From assembly GCF_029227915.1 (NCBI RefSeq), contig NC_079877.1, forward strand, positions 3,906,001 to 3,970,000: a DNA stretch of 64,000 bases, written 5' to 3'. Under the pieces are notes generated by a model. It worked only from the letters and a program-made list of their open reading frames with translations, was not told where the DNA came from and did not search any database. Source of the DNA: Hydractinia symbiolongicarpus. Taxonomy: Eukaryota; Cnidaria; Hydrozoa; Anthoathecata; Hydractiniidae. Of the stretch, positions 44,701 to 56,904 are shown piece after piece. The position numbers were made by a program, and so were the translations under genes. The stretch's first letter is position 1; each line of letters opens with the position of its first letter.

Positions 44701-47700
44701 ACTGGGTAGTGTAAGGTTATTTTTTTATGAAGACTTAACTGTTTTTAGTTAAGAAAGGGAGGAACTTTTATTGGGGTTGTCCTAAACCTGTTTTTCTATA
44801 GCGTTTTGATGAATAAGTCATATATTATATATATATCTTCTCTTTTTTAATTACAGCACAAATATCGAAAAACACCTGACAGTGAATCAGCGGTTGTGGA
44901 ACATGAATTGCTTGAGGGACATCTTGGAATTACAAAGGAACTTTTAGCATACCATTCAATACAGAAACGCTACAGTATAGGTTGTGAAGACGGGGGAGAT
45001 AAATTACTTGTTGTAAGTACTTTGGTTGGTTTGTTGTTAACTTTTAACCAACTTGTGGAAAGAAGAGGGAACGCAGCTTAACATTTTTGTTTTTCCCCCT
45101 GATATCCTATTCCAAAAATAAGGAAATATTTTACTGCGTATAATTTTAATTTTGCAGCTTTTGCAATTAGAAAAAATGGAGAAACTAGACCTAAGTTATT
45201 GTCAACGTATTATGTGTTGCTTAAATGAACCAAGACAATTCTTAACTTAATAAATGTTTATTGTAGAGTTTGATCAATGATTTCATATTTTCTGCATCCA
45301 AACTGGAAGTGATATCAAGGACAGGAGGTATAGTTACCAGCGTCTTTTTATTTGTTTTGTAATAAGAATTTTAATAAAGATTTTAATAAAAAAATCTAAG
45401 AATATATTTTCTTAAAGCACAAAACAGTGTATTATGAAAACTGAATTGTTTTAAATTTCTTAAACATACACACATTTTTTTATAAGCAAAAGATTTGCTG
45501 GGGACTGAGGTTGAGAGTTTGATCAACCAACTACTAATCAACTCGACAGTCTGAAAATTTGAAATGTTAAGCAACTAAGGCTTAAATGTGAATCTAAGAA
45601 GAAACCTATCAAACAGTTCTTTAAAAAGGTTGACTAAAGAAAAAAGGCCTTTTTGTATAGAGAAATTACATACACAAAAATTACAATTTTTAATCAATTT
45701 AAAAAAAGTAATTGAATATTATGGTGAAATCAAAAAATTACCCTGAGAGATTCGGATTTAAAATAAGGCATAAATAGTTGAATTCTTTAGAGAAAATGTA
45801 AAATGCATTTGGGTGAAACATATTGATTCAATGGTATTATGAAGGCTTCATCATATGCTATTTAAAGACTTAAAAATACGACTGCTTTGAGATTTTTGCT
45901 GTACACAAAATGCCACACAATGACGTATTTTATTCTGTGTTGATATTTTGTGACATGTTTTGTAGTCATGTCGACAAGAATAGTTATGTGACATTCTGTA
46001 ATGTATATTTTGTAATGTGAAATTTAGGAGATGTATGCAATCAACATATTAATCCAGTTTGCAATACACCACCTTCAATAGTAGCCGCACTGGACTTGCT
46101 TGTCGCATTGTCAACAAACTGTGTACAGAATCTACGCTTACTGGCCGACAGCTTGGCTGAGTTATATTACTCTGGTTACGATGGCATATTAGCTGAGTGG
46201 GAGTACCAGCCACCAATTGGACCCCGACCTGTGAAAGGGTTTGTTGGACTGAAGAATGCTGGTGCAACATGTTACATGAATTCAGTCTTGCAGCAGGTGT
46301 GTATATATTTATAATACAGACCTAAAAGTTTCAAACTTTGGTACACATATTTTAAACTTCATTTATACTTACAGCCATTTTCGCAGTTACTTCGCTTGAC
46401 TTGCATTGGTTTCATTTTACTATTTAGTTGTACATGATACCAGAAATAGGAAGTGGTGTCCTTTCAGCAGATGTTGGATATAAAGATGAAGATGAGGAAG
46501 GTGATCAGGAGAAAGGAGTTAAGGAGGTACAGTTATCATTTTCTTTATACTTGCTTGCTTCCAAAGTGAAAAACGATGTCATACTTATGTTGGAGAGTTG
46601 TAGTAATTAAGTAATTATTGGGTCATCGCCTTGCCTGGAATATGCAATCATTGCACATTATATTTAGACATTGCTGATCTTGGAAAATTTGTTTTATCTT
46701 AATTTAGGCAGCATGGCTAAATCCTCAACGAGGCAATGTCAAACAATTTTTTCAGATCAGAAACAAAAATTCAATCGCTTTTCACTTTAGGAATAATATA
46801 AAACTGAAAGTATTAGCAAGTTTATACTGAGCTGTACAATGTATTAGAAAATTTTCCACTGTTTTCATATCTGTTTTTTGTGTGCTGGCGGTATGTTTTG
46901 TGTTTCTATTTTCCAGAGTATCAATATATTCTTAAGATCATATGTATAAATATTTTTAATAAAATAGCGAGTAATAGAAAGAAATGCTTCATAGTCAAAT
47001 ATCTACCATTTAAAGATAATCAGAATTGACTAAAGCGCCAAAGGCTATGATTTGGATTGTATAACGTCTATTCTTTGTAGATATCTGATATTAAGGAAGA
47101 TCAAGCCACCAGTGGTGATTGCAAAGAATTGACTGAAAAGAAAAAGCAGCATGAGCGTCAATTATATAACACAAAAATAATGACTCAAGTACAAGCTATA
47201 TTCGGACATTTGTATGGCAGCAAGCTACAGTTTTACATACCCAAGGGCTTCTGGAAATCATTTCGTTTATGGGGTGAACCTGTGAACTTAAGAGAACAGC
47301 ATGATGCTTACGAGTTTTTTAACACACTTGTTGACAATATAGATGAAGGTTTAAAGTCGGCTGGTTACAAGACTAGTTGTTCAAACGTTCTGGGTGGATC
47401 GTTTGCTGATCAAAAGATATGTAAACAATGTCCTCATAGGTAATGTTTTTTTGGAAAGTGTGTTTAGCAAATTCGCTGAATTTTGAGCTTTTTTTAAAAA
47501 AATAGCGAATGACTACCTCAAGAGATTTTTTCTGGAATTTCAATCGCTAGTTCTAAAACAAAATTTGAAAGCGTCGTTCAGGAAAGTTTGTCTTGGGAAG
47601 TTTTATCAATTCGCATAATAATACCAACATGTTTCTTGAATTTCAGGGCTCTTGGATTTTTTTTTTTGAAAATGTGCCAAGATACTCATCCCAACCGAAT

Positions 47701-50700
47701 GAGAACTTTTAACATGACATTTTACTTTATAATTTCAGATATTCACGTGAGACACCGTTTACTGCTTTAAATGTAGACGTTCGCAATCACCATAATCTGA
47801 TCGATAGTCTTGAACAGTACGTGAAAGGCGATCTCTTGGAAGGTGCTAATGCGTATCACTGTGAACGATGCGATAAAAAAGTAGACACTGTCAAACGTAT
47901 GTGTATAAAAAAGCTGCCGAAAGTCCTTGCCATTCAGCTCAAAAGATTTGATTATGATTGGGAAAGGTAAACAATCATTTCACACCCTCCCTATTGCAAA
48001 TATTTCATATTTTGTTTAAGCTTCACTATATGTTTATAGGATTTTTATATTTACATCGTTCTTTGTTTTTTGGTTTGCCATATATTCAGCTTCAAACAAA
48101 TTTAACTTGATGCATAATGAAATTGTGACGACTTGCTGTCTTGCTGTCAAGCTTAAACTTCTTGGCACTACTGCATGATTTGAAAAAAATTAACTGATAT
48201 GCATACAACAAGCCTCCCAAAACACATCTGTGATTTAAGTGATTTATACCACTTAAAAGTTTCTGTCAATGGATAGTGGGAAGTTATGCAAAATTTATCT
48301 GTCATTCGTAGAAGCAAAGAAAATCACTAAAAATGTTATATTCATAAAAAATGTTTTATAATTTAGAGACTGTGCTGTAAAGTTCAACGATTATTTTGAA
48401 TTCCCACGAGAGTTCAACTTGGAGCCATTCACAGTTGAAGGCCTGGCGAGAGTTGAAGGTGAAGTTATTGAAGATGACGTAACTGATACCATCACAACAA
48501 AGAACAAGGATGTAAAAGAAGAAGACAGCGAACCAAAAAGTACAATATACAGACTGATGGGCGTGGTCGTACACAGCGGACAAGCCAGTGGAGGACATTA
48601 CTATTCGTACATAAAACCAAGGTAATAAACTCAATAAAAACAGCGACATTCCAGTGAATGTATAATTCACTAAATCATTCTAATAAATATTTTCCTAACA
48701 TAATTTAATATCCTGCACTATGATGAAAATATTACGAAATGATGTTTTTGTTTAGAAACAAAGTTGATGGTCAGCACAAATGGTACAAATTTGATGACGG
48801 AGACGTGTGTGAATGTAATATGGATGACGACGAAGTAAGTATTATTAGTAAAAACCAACCTGTTTTATTTATTGACTGCTGTGATTTTACATAAAAGCAA
48901 AATAGATCAACGTTTTAGTATGTTTCACACAATAACAGGACGTTTTACTTATTCACGCGCTGTACTCTGAATCTACAGGCCAGGGTTTTTTTTAAGTATT
49001 ATTGTTTCCATCATTGTTTATCCAACAAAAATCATATCTTATAATAGCCGTTATCTGTCTGCGTATTGTAACGGTGTTAACCATGCACAAAATCTTGAAA
49101 CTACAAATAACAAATACGATATAGTGTTATCTACTTTGCTGTGACGGCCAAACTCTTGTGCAAAAAAAAGGTATTTTGTCTGTCGGCTAAAACTGGGTCA
49201 TACGCAGCACAAATAACAAATGCGGTTTATTTTTATCATTGCGACAGGTGAATTCCCGTGGAATTCGGCAAATGGTTTGTAGAAAGATGTTACCTACAGT
49301 TTTTCTTTTTAGGAACTGAAAAATCAATGTTTTGGTGGAGAATACATGGGTGAAGTGTTTGATCACATGATCAAAAGGTATTAAACTTTTTTTTCTGTGT
49401 CCAGGTTTTTCTTACAAGGTCCCTTTGTTTTCCAGTGTGCCTTGGAAAAAAGCTTAGGCATGGCAACTGTGGACGATATTCTTGTTTGGGTTTGAGGGAA
49501 TTTGTTTGGATCTCCTTAGCCTTTTGCTATATAGCATGTTACTTTATTTTTGGTATGACAGTCCTAGTATAAAAGACTGACTTCATTTTATTTTCTAACT
49601 AATATTCTTTGTATTTCAACTTATATAATGTTTTTAACTTAACGATACTCGATGAAGTTTTTAGATATTGCCGCTGCATGTCATTTCAGACAGATCTCAA
49701 GTGTCTGCTGCTTTAGTTACATGAAGTTGCATTTTTATTTTTTAGGCGCCAGAAACGATGGTGGAATGCCTATTTGTTGTTTTACGAACGTATCGATATC
49801 TTGTGTCAAACGGATCGTGAAAATACATTCACAAATGGAAGTATACAAATGCTACCTGCAATAAAGAGGTCCGTTCGTAAAGAAAACATTCAGTTCCTGC
49901 ACACGAGAACACAATTTTCTAATGAATATTTTCAATTTATGAGAAAGTTGACGTTAGCAAGCCTGATGCAACAACAAGTTTCTAATAAGGTAAAGAAGTG
50001 ATCTGAGAATATTCCAACTGAATTTTTTGTCATCCAATTGCTAGAATGTTTAACATAAAAAGTATGATCACTTTCATCCTGCTGGATTGTCTCCTCGTTT
50101 CAACCCTTTTACAGTCAATTATCGAGTTTTTTTTGACGGACGTCGTACTTTCGTTTATTTTGAATAATTTCTAACATCACTTTTTTACGTTTAGCCGCAC
50201 GATCCTGTTCGCGAGGAACTCTGTTTAATAAGTCTTCAATTGTTGTCTAAATTTTTGTTTTCTGTTGGCTTTCACACTAAAAAGAGCATAAGGTAGGTTA
50301 AATGAGTTATTATGTTTTTCACGGTGTATAAACGTATATTATTTTGCCCTAATTGTATTTGTAACGATGTTTGAAATGGTTGTTACTTTCGTTACTACTG
50401 TCAACTAATTATTCTTACTAGTGTTTGACAATTCTTATTTCTTCACATAGGGGTCCAGCAAACGAGTGGTATGAAGCCGTTTCAGTATTAGTGAGGCAAG
50501 GTATCTCGCTACGTCGATGGTTTGTTATTGACGTGTTGTTGGCTCATCCAGATCGAATCATTGAATACCTGTTGGAATGTCCCGTTGCAGAAGTATGTTC
50601 TCTTGTTGCATTTTAAAGAACGACCATTAACCAAGAGTAGAGATTGTTCTTACTTTATGTCAATTTTTTTTATTTAGCAGGGTTGAAAACATATGACCTG

Positions 50701-53700
50701 AATTTTCTGATCTTCATTTATCTTCTTTTAAGATTCTTATCTACCGTTATATTTTAGATTCGTAGTGCGTTTGGTCGAATTATCGTCTTACTTGCACACC
50801 TCACTAGGGCTGATGGCCAGTTTAGTGTGGAGCTGTTGAGCACACCATTAGAACAATGGCAAGGTAATTATAGATGAAAGTAGTTTAGTCCCGTAAAGCC
50901 CTGATGTGGCCTATATGCTAAAAATTAACGCCATTAGTGATAAAAGTTGCTTTATGGCCAGTACCAATAAAACGGCAGGTTTTGTTACAGTGTGTTTGGC
51001 TTCAGAAAAGACACTGTGATTTGATAACCATTGTTTTCTGTATAAACGCCCATTGACATTTTGTTTAATTCTATTGTTCTGAATGATGAAACCCTGAATA
51101 ACGCCCTGGATTATTATCCATTGGTTTTAGTAAAAGCGCCTTTCAAAGCTCTGATTTGAGATCCATTGTTTTTTTGTAAAAGCGCCTTTTGACGCTCTGA
51201 ATTGATATTAATTGTTTTCATTGAAGACACCCTTTCACTTCCTGAATTAATATCCATTATTTTCAGTAAAAGGCTGTGAGCTTACAAAGTCAACTTTGAG
51301 TGATTATCTACTGCGTACAGTATTGGAAGTCTTACATCGTGAAGGTCCTGATAACAATACGAGACATCTTCTGCAGTACTTTCAGTTATTTTCTATGTAT
51401 GCAGGGATAGGCGTGCCAGAGGTACTAACTTTCTATTCGAATACAAGTCATTGCTTATACAGTAATCAAGAGCAGGTAATCCATTCCTATGTTTAAACTT
51501 TCCATCTCTTTCTTTCAGCGCAAACAACTTCTTGATCTGGGTGTACTACTGACCTTCATACGATTAGCGATTGAAGACGATCGAACGAAATATCAATTTG
51601 CTGAGTTATCCAAACTTTACTCGCTAGTTTCTGTTTTGATACGCAGTTGTGACGTCACCAAATATATGAAGTCGTCACAAGAGGTAAAAAATTTAAATCC
51701 CTTTTTTTAACCAACCAGGTACTCAGGTAAATGTTTTTTCTAAAAAAAAGCAAATTATTGCATTTTTAATGAGGTAAATTTTATTTGCGATATTTCATAC
51801 TCTACCTCTATATAATTACTGACTAAATGATGTTTGTTTAGGGTATGCCTTCAAAGCCGAATCCATTTTTTGATTCCATCATAACCACACCAATCATGGA
51901 AATTCCAGCCGATGTGGAAGGGCTGATTTACACTAGGTATAGCCGAGTAATTTATAGTTATTATAAGCTATTATCTTCTTGGTTGGACAGAGCGAGAAAA
52001 GCATTTATTTTGTTATAATTATAAAATGCATCCGTTAAAATTACAGCATTTTCAGTTTTGATCTTAACAATGATTACAAGAGGATGTACGGTATCTTGCG
52101 TGACTTCATAACTTGTTTTTTTCAGCAATTACGTGAAGAAGTTGTTAGAAGAAAGCAACACGTCAGAAGACACTATACATTTGATGAAGGTATGATTGAA
52201 GATTTTACCAAGGACAGCGTGTACTTACGTCAACAACGATGTCTGTAGTAACCGAGTCAATTTTTCTTTATTTTTTTTTTTAGTTTTTAAGTTGGGAATG
52301 TTTAAATTTTTCGCTCATCGCACTTTCCGAAGTATTGTTTCAGGTAAGATTACTATGTTTAAAGAACATTTAAAATATGTACCTCTCCTACTGTCTATAT
52401 GTCATCGTTACTGTCGTTTGTTTTAAAAAAAGACGCCGTCGTTATTGTTGTTGTTGTTGTCATCGTTATCGTTGTGTCGTTATTGTAGTTGCTAATTTTA
52501 CTTCTATCTTCTTAGATTTCGTACGCGTACACATACGAACTACGCCCCTTCTTAGACATTCTGCTTCATCTCTTGCTAATGAACGATTCATGGCAGGAAC
52601 ACAGATTGAAATATGCCTTCAAAGGTAAGAGTTGTATGATGGGAATTCCGTATGATGAATTTGAGAAAAAGAAGAAATATTGTTTTCAGGTTACTGCGAT
52701 GCTTAGTTTGAACCCCTCTGCAGATCAAGCACATTTCCTTGAATTAACTTTTAGATTAGAAAGTTAATAGCAACCAAGTTATTACTTATAAGTATTCGCA
52801 AAGTACTTTTGAGTGCACCTGTAAAAAGAGCCTGGAAGGATTTAAGTGGTGTATACTCAGAGCGTCCACTATGTCTGGACAGTCAGAAATTTTCAGAAAT
52901 TTTCAAAATTTTTTTAAAATGACAGTTAGGAAAAACCTGTATTTCTTTCATATGTCAGGGTTTTTAGTTTTAAGTGGTCAACCAGATTTTCTGCAATCTA
53001 CTTGCATCAATCTACCTGTATCGATTTTAGAGAATAATCCAATATTTGTACCGGCATTACATAGCTGAAAAACAATGTCGGGAATGTCAGACAAATAAGT
53101 TAGTATTCAATGGTAATAATAGTTGTGATAAACATTAACACAAGTACGTTATTTACAGGTGTTTCTGATGACAGGGAAGGTTTGTTTGACACCATCCAAC
53201 GTTCAAAGTCACACAGTCATAAAAGAGGATACCAATGTATCAAAGCAATTGTTCAGTTAACTCAAAAGTGAGTTGTTTTTCATCTCAACGTATGTTTTAT
53301 TACAAACAAATGCATCGTTTGTTCGTTTACTCATCTTTTTGTTTTTCTAATTTTTTAGCTGTGATGTTGCACTCCAAATGCTCATACATCAAGACGATTT
53401 AAAAGAAAAGTGGAAGTCTGCTGTTCGATGGTTGGGTGATGAGCTAGAAAGGGTAAAAAAGAGTTTGTCTTCCAATGAACGTTACGTTGTTGATAATTTT
53501 TGACTTTAAGCTGTTTTTGAAACGCTTTTAATTTAAAAAACAGTGAGTAGGATACAAAGAGGGCATGTAGTGTCACAATGTTTAAACAGTCTCGTTTTGA
53601 CTTTGTAATGTAATTCTTTCCAAGGGTATCTTTACCTGCTCTTAGTCTACTTTTTAGTTGTAAGATGTTCTATGAGGAGCAAACACAGTTTTGTCATCAG

Positions 53701-55145
53701 CAGTCATACGTGTTTTGCCATGGTTTAAGTACTTAAAATGCTATCCTTTTAGGCATATTTCATGCTCACTAAGGTTTGGTTTACGTTTCAATAAAGAGGA
53801 ATGTGCTTTCATTGTACAGAAACACATGTTACACAAGAAAGCGACACAAGAGATTTGCACAGTTTTTTTCTATCTCTACAACAGTTGTAGAATGAATACA
53901 AATTTTATCGGAAACCAAGCTTTGAATTGCAACGCATTCTTTAGGTCTCTCGCAACACTTTGTTGTACAACATAAGCATTGTACGAATGTTACTCTACAA
54001 TTCATTATTTTAATTAAAAGCGACATTCACGTCATGCCAACAGTCCAATCAATGCTGTACTCACACTAGACACTATTAAAATCATGTAGTACATCTTTTT
54101 AGCGTGCGCCGTCAGCATATAATTATAATAATTGGTCGCCGCCGACCCAATCTAACGAAACGTCAAATGGGTAATTATTTTGATTTTTTTCTAGTACTCT
54201 CAAATGACATGTATAATAAATTATATGTATGACATTACGTATTCTTTCTCAGGAACAGACTTTCTTTAAAATAAAAACTCGCAAACATAAACTTTCGCCC
54301 CTATCGACTGATAGCTCATCTATGGATGCATCTTTAATCTAACGGCGAATCAGTGCATAGGTCGAACGTTTCGAAAGTTGCTGTTTTTAAAGTACAGATT
54401 TCTTTTGTGTTTCGGAATTAATAAGTAAAACTTAACAAGTTGAATTCCAGTAGTAGTCTTGTAACCGTAGAATTTACATTGTTCTGTATTCAGGTATTTT
54501 CTTGAGCGATCGCACAGTGCCCGGTTCACTTACGCTAAAGCATGTGAGACGTTTGATGAAGATGAGGTAAGTGTTTTCCGCTTACAGTACATTTTTTCAC
54601 CAATGCTTATCTCCATAGTTTCATTGACTGTTCTCACCCACGTATTTTAAGAGGACAACAACGATATCGGGTGAAAACCGGCAAGATAATCATTTCCGTT
54701 TTTGAAAAACAAAATGCCAAACTAAGTATTGGTATACCTAGTTTGCATAGGTATGCCAATCGAGCAATCTCTGCTACAAACGTGTTTCTATATTTTATGT
54801 CATGTTCTTTCATTAAGGTTGATTGTGACATACTGCAATATGTTCTTTGCCGCAGAGCATAAATCTGATATGCAGGAAGACATGATTTGTTTTTTCTTAT
54901 AGGAGGAGGAGGAGGAAAACGAATTAATGGAAAGTTTAGACCAATCTAATGGAAACATACCGATAATGAACGAACGGCCTACGCTCGGCGTGCATTACGC
55001 CACTCAAGACGACACTGTAAAATGTCCACCATATTCCGAAGTCGTTATGAACAATCCAGTTTCCCCGATTGATTTAAGTAGTACTGAAAACGAACAAGTA
55101 GACAGTTCCTTAATTGAAGAAGATTCAGATAATCAGGCTGAATAG
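28596..55145 (+). CDS. USP9X: USP9X/fat facets-type ubiquitin carboxyl-terminal hydrolase
   Basis: A large cysteine deubiquitinase. In animals it removes ubiquitin from substrates in endocytosis, cell polarity, TGF-beta and survival pathways, mainly in the cytosol. I assembled 55 coding exons giving 2,542 aa (human USP9X about 2,554-2,570). Every junction keeps frame and the product is collinear with the human protein throughout. Order: acidic N-terminus, long alpha-helical solenoid, ubiquitin-like fold (about 895-975), Pro/Ser linker, second solenoid, USP domain with the Cys box [10 protein letters not shown] (C1565) and His box [13 protein letters not shown] (H1879), helical C-domain, acidic tail. 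I chose ATG 28596 because the reading frame has a stop 57 nt upstream and this start gives the family's MT-rich beginning. No frameshift or lost catalytic residue was found. Introns hold several mobile elements. Confidence 0.97.
29826..30010 (-). mobile_element. tRNA-derived SINE, copy 1 (USP9 intron 2)
   Basis: On the minus strand it aligns with 42400-42540: ATATTGCTGCAC, TGTACTGGGTTTGTCTA, TGGCTCCCAGTTTTGGG, then a B-box-like region. Upstream (minus sense) lies CATTCTCAGTAGAGAA, the single-copy counterpart of the hairpin arm at 42.3 kb. It ends about 35 bp before USP9 exon 3. Confidence 0.6.
30215..31410. mobile_element. Tc1/mariner-like non-autonomous element in USP9 intron 3
   Basis: The terminal inverted repeats start CAGTACCACTTMAATGTAAC and continue TTTACATG, about 28 bp with one mismatch. 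They are flanked by TA on both sides (30213-30214 and 31411-31412), the target duplication of Tc1/mariner elements. Length is 1,196 bp. No transposase frame is present. It makes up most of the 1,476-bp intron. Direct repeats of about 50-60 bp (ATTGTAGAAA with GATCRCCGTAGAT) occupy 30795-30975. Confidence 0.8.
30795..30975 (+). repeat. Diverged tandem repeats inside the Tc1-like element
   Basis: Three to four units each carry AAAAACRGNATTGTAGAAA, AAAAGATCRCCGTA and an ATYGTTTAAAATCAT-like block, at a period of about 55 bp. Confidence 0.7.
35882..38353 (+). CDS. USP9X: USP9 exons 13-20: solenoid
   Basis: Exons: 35882-36020, 36099-36186, 36277-36328, 36713-36784, 37105-37208, 37629-37746, 37831-37926, 38139-38353 (residues 598-891). 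Matches include [46 protein letters not shown] and [10 protein letters not shown]. Exon 13 begins after TTTTTAAG at 35881. An alternative AG at 35861 would shift the frame and is rejected. Confidence 0.93.
38572..40601 (+). CDS. USP9X: USP9 exons 21-23: ubiquitin-like domain and linker
   Basis: Exons: 38572-38700, 39041-39152, 40464-40601 (residues 892-1018). The ubiquitin-like fold runs from [20 protein letters not shown] through [18 protein letters not shown]. It is followed by a Ser/Asp/Pro linker ([20 protein letters not shown]) like that in USP9X. Intron 22 is long (1.3 kb) and holds repeats at 39402 and 40290. Confidence 0.93.
39402..39463 (+). repeat. 31-bp tandem duplication in USP9 intron 22
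   Basis: CAGCACTCGCAATAATTTTT, continuing GCTAATTCACA, occurs twice in perfect tandem. Confidence 0.95.
40290..40385 (+). mobile_element. MITE family A, degraded copy (USP9 intron 22)
   Basis: AGCCCATGGAAAAATCCATG, TTCACTTGTTTTAATTGGCA and GACTCACTGACAGATAG align with the family landmarks at 15060 and 27690, but with many changes. Confidence 0.5.
40917..45327 (+). CDS. USP9X: USP9 exons 24-33: second solenoid
   Basis: Exons: 40917-41034, 41389-41516, 41706-41860, 42640-42997, 43498-43661, 43791-43899, 44076-44131, 44213-44303, 44857-45012, 45267-45327 (residues 1019-1483). This is the most diverged section, but landmarks are clear: [23 protein letters not shown]-free continuation through [20 protein letters not shown], and [17 protein letters not shown]. 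Exon 29 has two in-frame acceptors (after 43760 or 43790). I chose 43790 because its length matches USP9X. Confidence 0.88.
42272..42397. repeat. Perfect 61-bp inverted repeat with 4-nt loop (USP9 intron 26)
   Basis: The left arm 42272-42332 and right arm 42337-42397 are exact reverse complements over 61 bp, separated by CCGA. The arms begin ATATAGGTGAATATTTATCA and end CAGAGAATGCTTCACC at the loop. In the related SINE at 29.9 kb the corresponding motif is single. A perfect foldback in a transcribed intron would give a long dsRNA stem. Confidence 0.97.
42428..42540 (+). mobile_element. tRNA-derived SINE, copy 2, with inverted ends
   Basis: The core TAGTGTAGTGGG resembles an RNA polymerase III A box and GGATCTAATCC a B box (GGTTCGANTCC), separated by an anticodon-arm-like CTCCCAGTTCTGGGG. 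The outer 21 bp, GTTCATCACTAACATATTGC plus C at 42428 and the matching complement at 42520-42540, form an inverted repeat with one mismatch. Together with the adjacent 61-bp hairpin this is a compound foldback. Confidence 0.65.
46028..49377 (+). CDS. USP9X: USP9 exons 34-40: catalytic USP domain
   Basis: Exons: 46028-46296, 46428-46526, 47081-47439, 47739-47966, 48367-48621, 48756-48834, 49313-49377 (residues 1484-1934). The catalytic Cys codon is TGT at 46270-46272 (C1565). The His codon is CAT at 48596-48598 (H1879), and an Asp lies in WYKFDDGDV of exon 39. A zinc site is indicated by CKQC in exon 36 and CERC in exon 37. Other USP landmarks are [56 protein letters not shown] and [14 protein letters not shown]. 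An acidic insertion ([13 protein letters not shown]) follows the Cys box as in USP9X. All key residues are intact, so the enzyme should be active. Confidence 0.96.
49746..55145 (+). CDS. USP9X: USP9 exons 41-55: C-terminal helical region and tail
   Basis: Exons: 49746-49989, 50195-50292, 50451-50592, 50758-50863, 51267-51421, 51519-51683, 51842-51936, 52126-52189, 52284-52343, 52516-52624, 53159-53267, 53359-53452, 54103-54170, 54494-54566, 54903-55145. Matches include [97 protein letters not shown] and [10 protein letters not shown]. The last exon encodes an acidic tail starting EEEEE. This region is shorter than in human because parts of the loops and tail are missing. Confidence 0.93.
51000..51270 (+). 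repeat. 45-bp minisatellite reaching into the 3' splice site of USP9 exon 45
   Basis: Units of about 45-46 bp carry TAAAAGCGCCTTT, GCTCTGAWTTGATATCCATT and a GTTTTCAG-like end. The TAAAAG landmark falls at 51131, 51177, about 51222 (TGAAGA) and 51267, with worse copies back to about 51000. The last unit supplies the working acceptor CATTATTTTCAG and the first bases of exon 45 (TAAAAGG). Confidence 0.8.
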
Positions 55146-55511
55146 ATTTTTAGAAGAGCAATGTTAATGTGCTGCTTGTCACAAAAAGAATTGTCGCATA
55201 TTTGAAAAAGAAAAAGCTTCGAGCTAGTTTCCAGTGACACTTTGTACTTGTGCAGACACATTATCTAATGCACAAGTATTTGTGCGAAATATTTTTCTAC
55301 GTTACTACTGAATTACCTTTTGCGATGAATTTAACAACAACCTGCCGTCGCTTAAAACTGTAAGTTAACGCCAGTCCATTTTTACCCCCGAACAAATTCT
55401 CGTAGCGCAAAAAATGCTTCGAAGTTAAAGCCATTTGGTAACGTTACAGTACACAGTTTTTTGTAAACAATATTTTTAGTTTAAATTCTTTGAACGAAGT
55501 AACTTGTGGTT

Positions 55512-55517
55512 AATAAA
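55512..55517 (+). terminator. USP9 polyadenylation signal candidate
   Basis: AATAAA 367 nt after the stop. Another AATAAA lies about 30 bp downstream. Confidence 0.5.
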
Positions 55518-56170
55518 AGGAAAAATGGAAAAGCAAGGGTGAAAAAATAAATAATTTCAGACATGTATCTTTGAACCAAGGTTTCGTACGAAGAACTTCA
55601 TTGAACCAAAAGTTTAAAGGGTAGATTCCACTGCTGCAATGTATTGTATGCAATATTGTAGAGTATACATAGTTAGCCTCCTTGTTTTGATTAGGCTTAT
55701 ATGTGCAGACAACAAGCAAGGTAGTGGTTATATCTATACAACAGATTGTAGAAGTTCAAACTATCCTTAAATCCGATTGGCAGATTAGCTGAACGGGGCA
55801 ACTAAACACGGGAATTTGGTCTTTTAGAACTGACACTCACGAAATTACAATTGAGCCTGTAAAGTATAGGAACTTATTATTAAGACTCGGCCAAAATTTT
55901 GTGTTGCTTAAAAAAGAAACGTGTGTGATGTTTTTAGAATTGAGTTTATTTTTTTTCGTCCTGTTGCGTCAATTTGGATATTACATGAATGCGTTTCCAC
56001 CATCCGTCACGAGGAGGAAGTAAAAATATTTTTAAAATATTATTTTATATTACAACTCGCTTTTGTTGTTGTTTTAAATGTTGTTTTTGTGTGTGTATGT
56101 TGTTTCGAGTTGTCTTTGATGAAAGCATTTGTAAGATTTTTGTTAATTCTATTGTAACGCTATTAATTTG

Positions 56171-56193
56171 AAAAACATGTTCTCTGTTCTTGA
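56171..56193 (+). repeat. 23-bp segment shared with 58866-58889
   Basis: The segment begins AAAAACATGTTCTCTGTTCT and ends TGA. It is repeated exactly next to the copied USP9 exon at 58.7 kb, marking one edge of that duplication. Confidence 0.8.
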
Positions 56194-56589
56194 TAAATTT
56201 CAATGATGCAAAGAATGAATTTTTCCTTGCAACTATTGTAATGAAAATTACAATGCGCCTGTTAATAGAGTCGATTTTACCGGCAAAGGTGCAGAAATTG
56301 TCCGTTCTAAATAGTCGGAAATTTCTCAGTATCGGCTTCTAATACCGACTGGTCGTTTTGCGAAAGTTTTGTGCCTTTCTAAATTCCTAATTAACTAAAA
56401 AGTTTATTATTTTCTCAATACTTAGCTGGTGGATAGTGGCAGCATTGGAATAACTTATTCGTGAAAACTTCCGGAAAAATAATTTCAGATATAGTTTGCA
56501 TAGGCCTGCTAATGGAGTCTCTTTGACGTGCACTTGTCTCCCCATCCCATGCTATACTTTTATTTTCGATTTAAACTTAGGTTGATTTT

Positions 56590-56800
56590 AAAAATGGTTA
56601 CTTTAGGGCACAAAGTTTCGCGGGCAAAAACTCGCGATTTTTCATTATTTTCTCGAAAATTTGTGCCGCGAAATCAATCAAAATCCACAAAGTTCGCGAA
56701 AGTGTTTTCCACGAAATTACGTAAGAATCGTCTAATCGAAAAAGTTTATTTAAGACTAGTCGTTAGCCCGTAAAAAAATCCACGGGGTCGCTTGTCCTTT
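56590..56800 (+). repeat. TTCGCGAAA-rich repeat followed by a MITE A fragment
   Basis: Blocks AAAGTTTCGCG, TTTTCTCGAAAATTT and CGAAATTACGTAAGAATCG resemble 58550-58640 (AAAATTACGTCAAAATTGTG, TTGCGAAACTTTCTGC). At 56755-56800 ACTAGTCGTTAGCCCGTAAA and AAATCCACGGGG belong to MITE family A. Confidence 0.5.
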
Positions 56801-56904
56801 AAATTAACCCATTTCAGCAAAGTGGACAGAAATATATCACATTTGGTATTGACGCGCATTTTGAAAATTTCGTGTTTCCGTGTTATGGCAAATATCATTT
56901 TATT

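Noticed and set aside
48356-48670. 104-codon minus-strand ORF opposite USP9 exon 38
   Set aside because: It is the antisense shadow of a strongly conserved catalytic exon.
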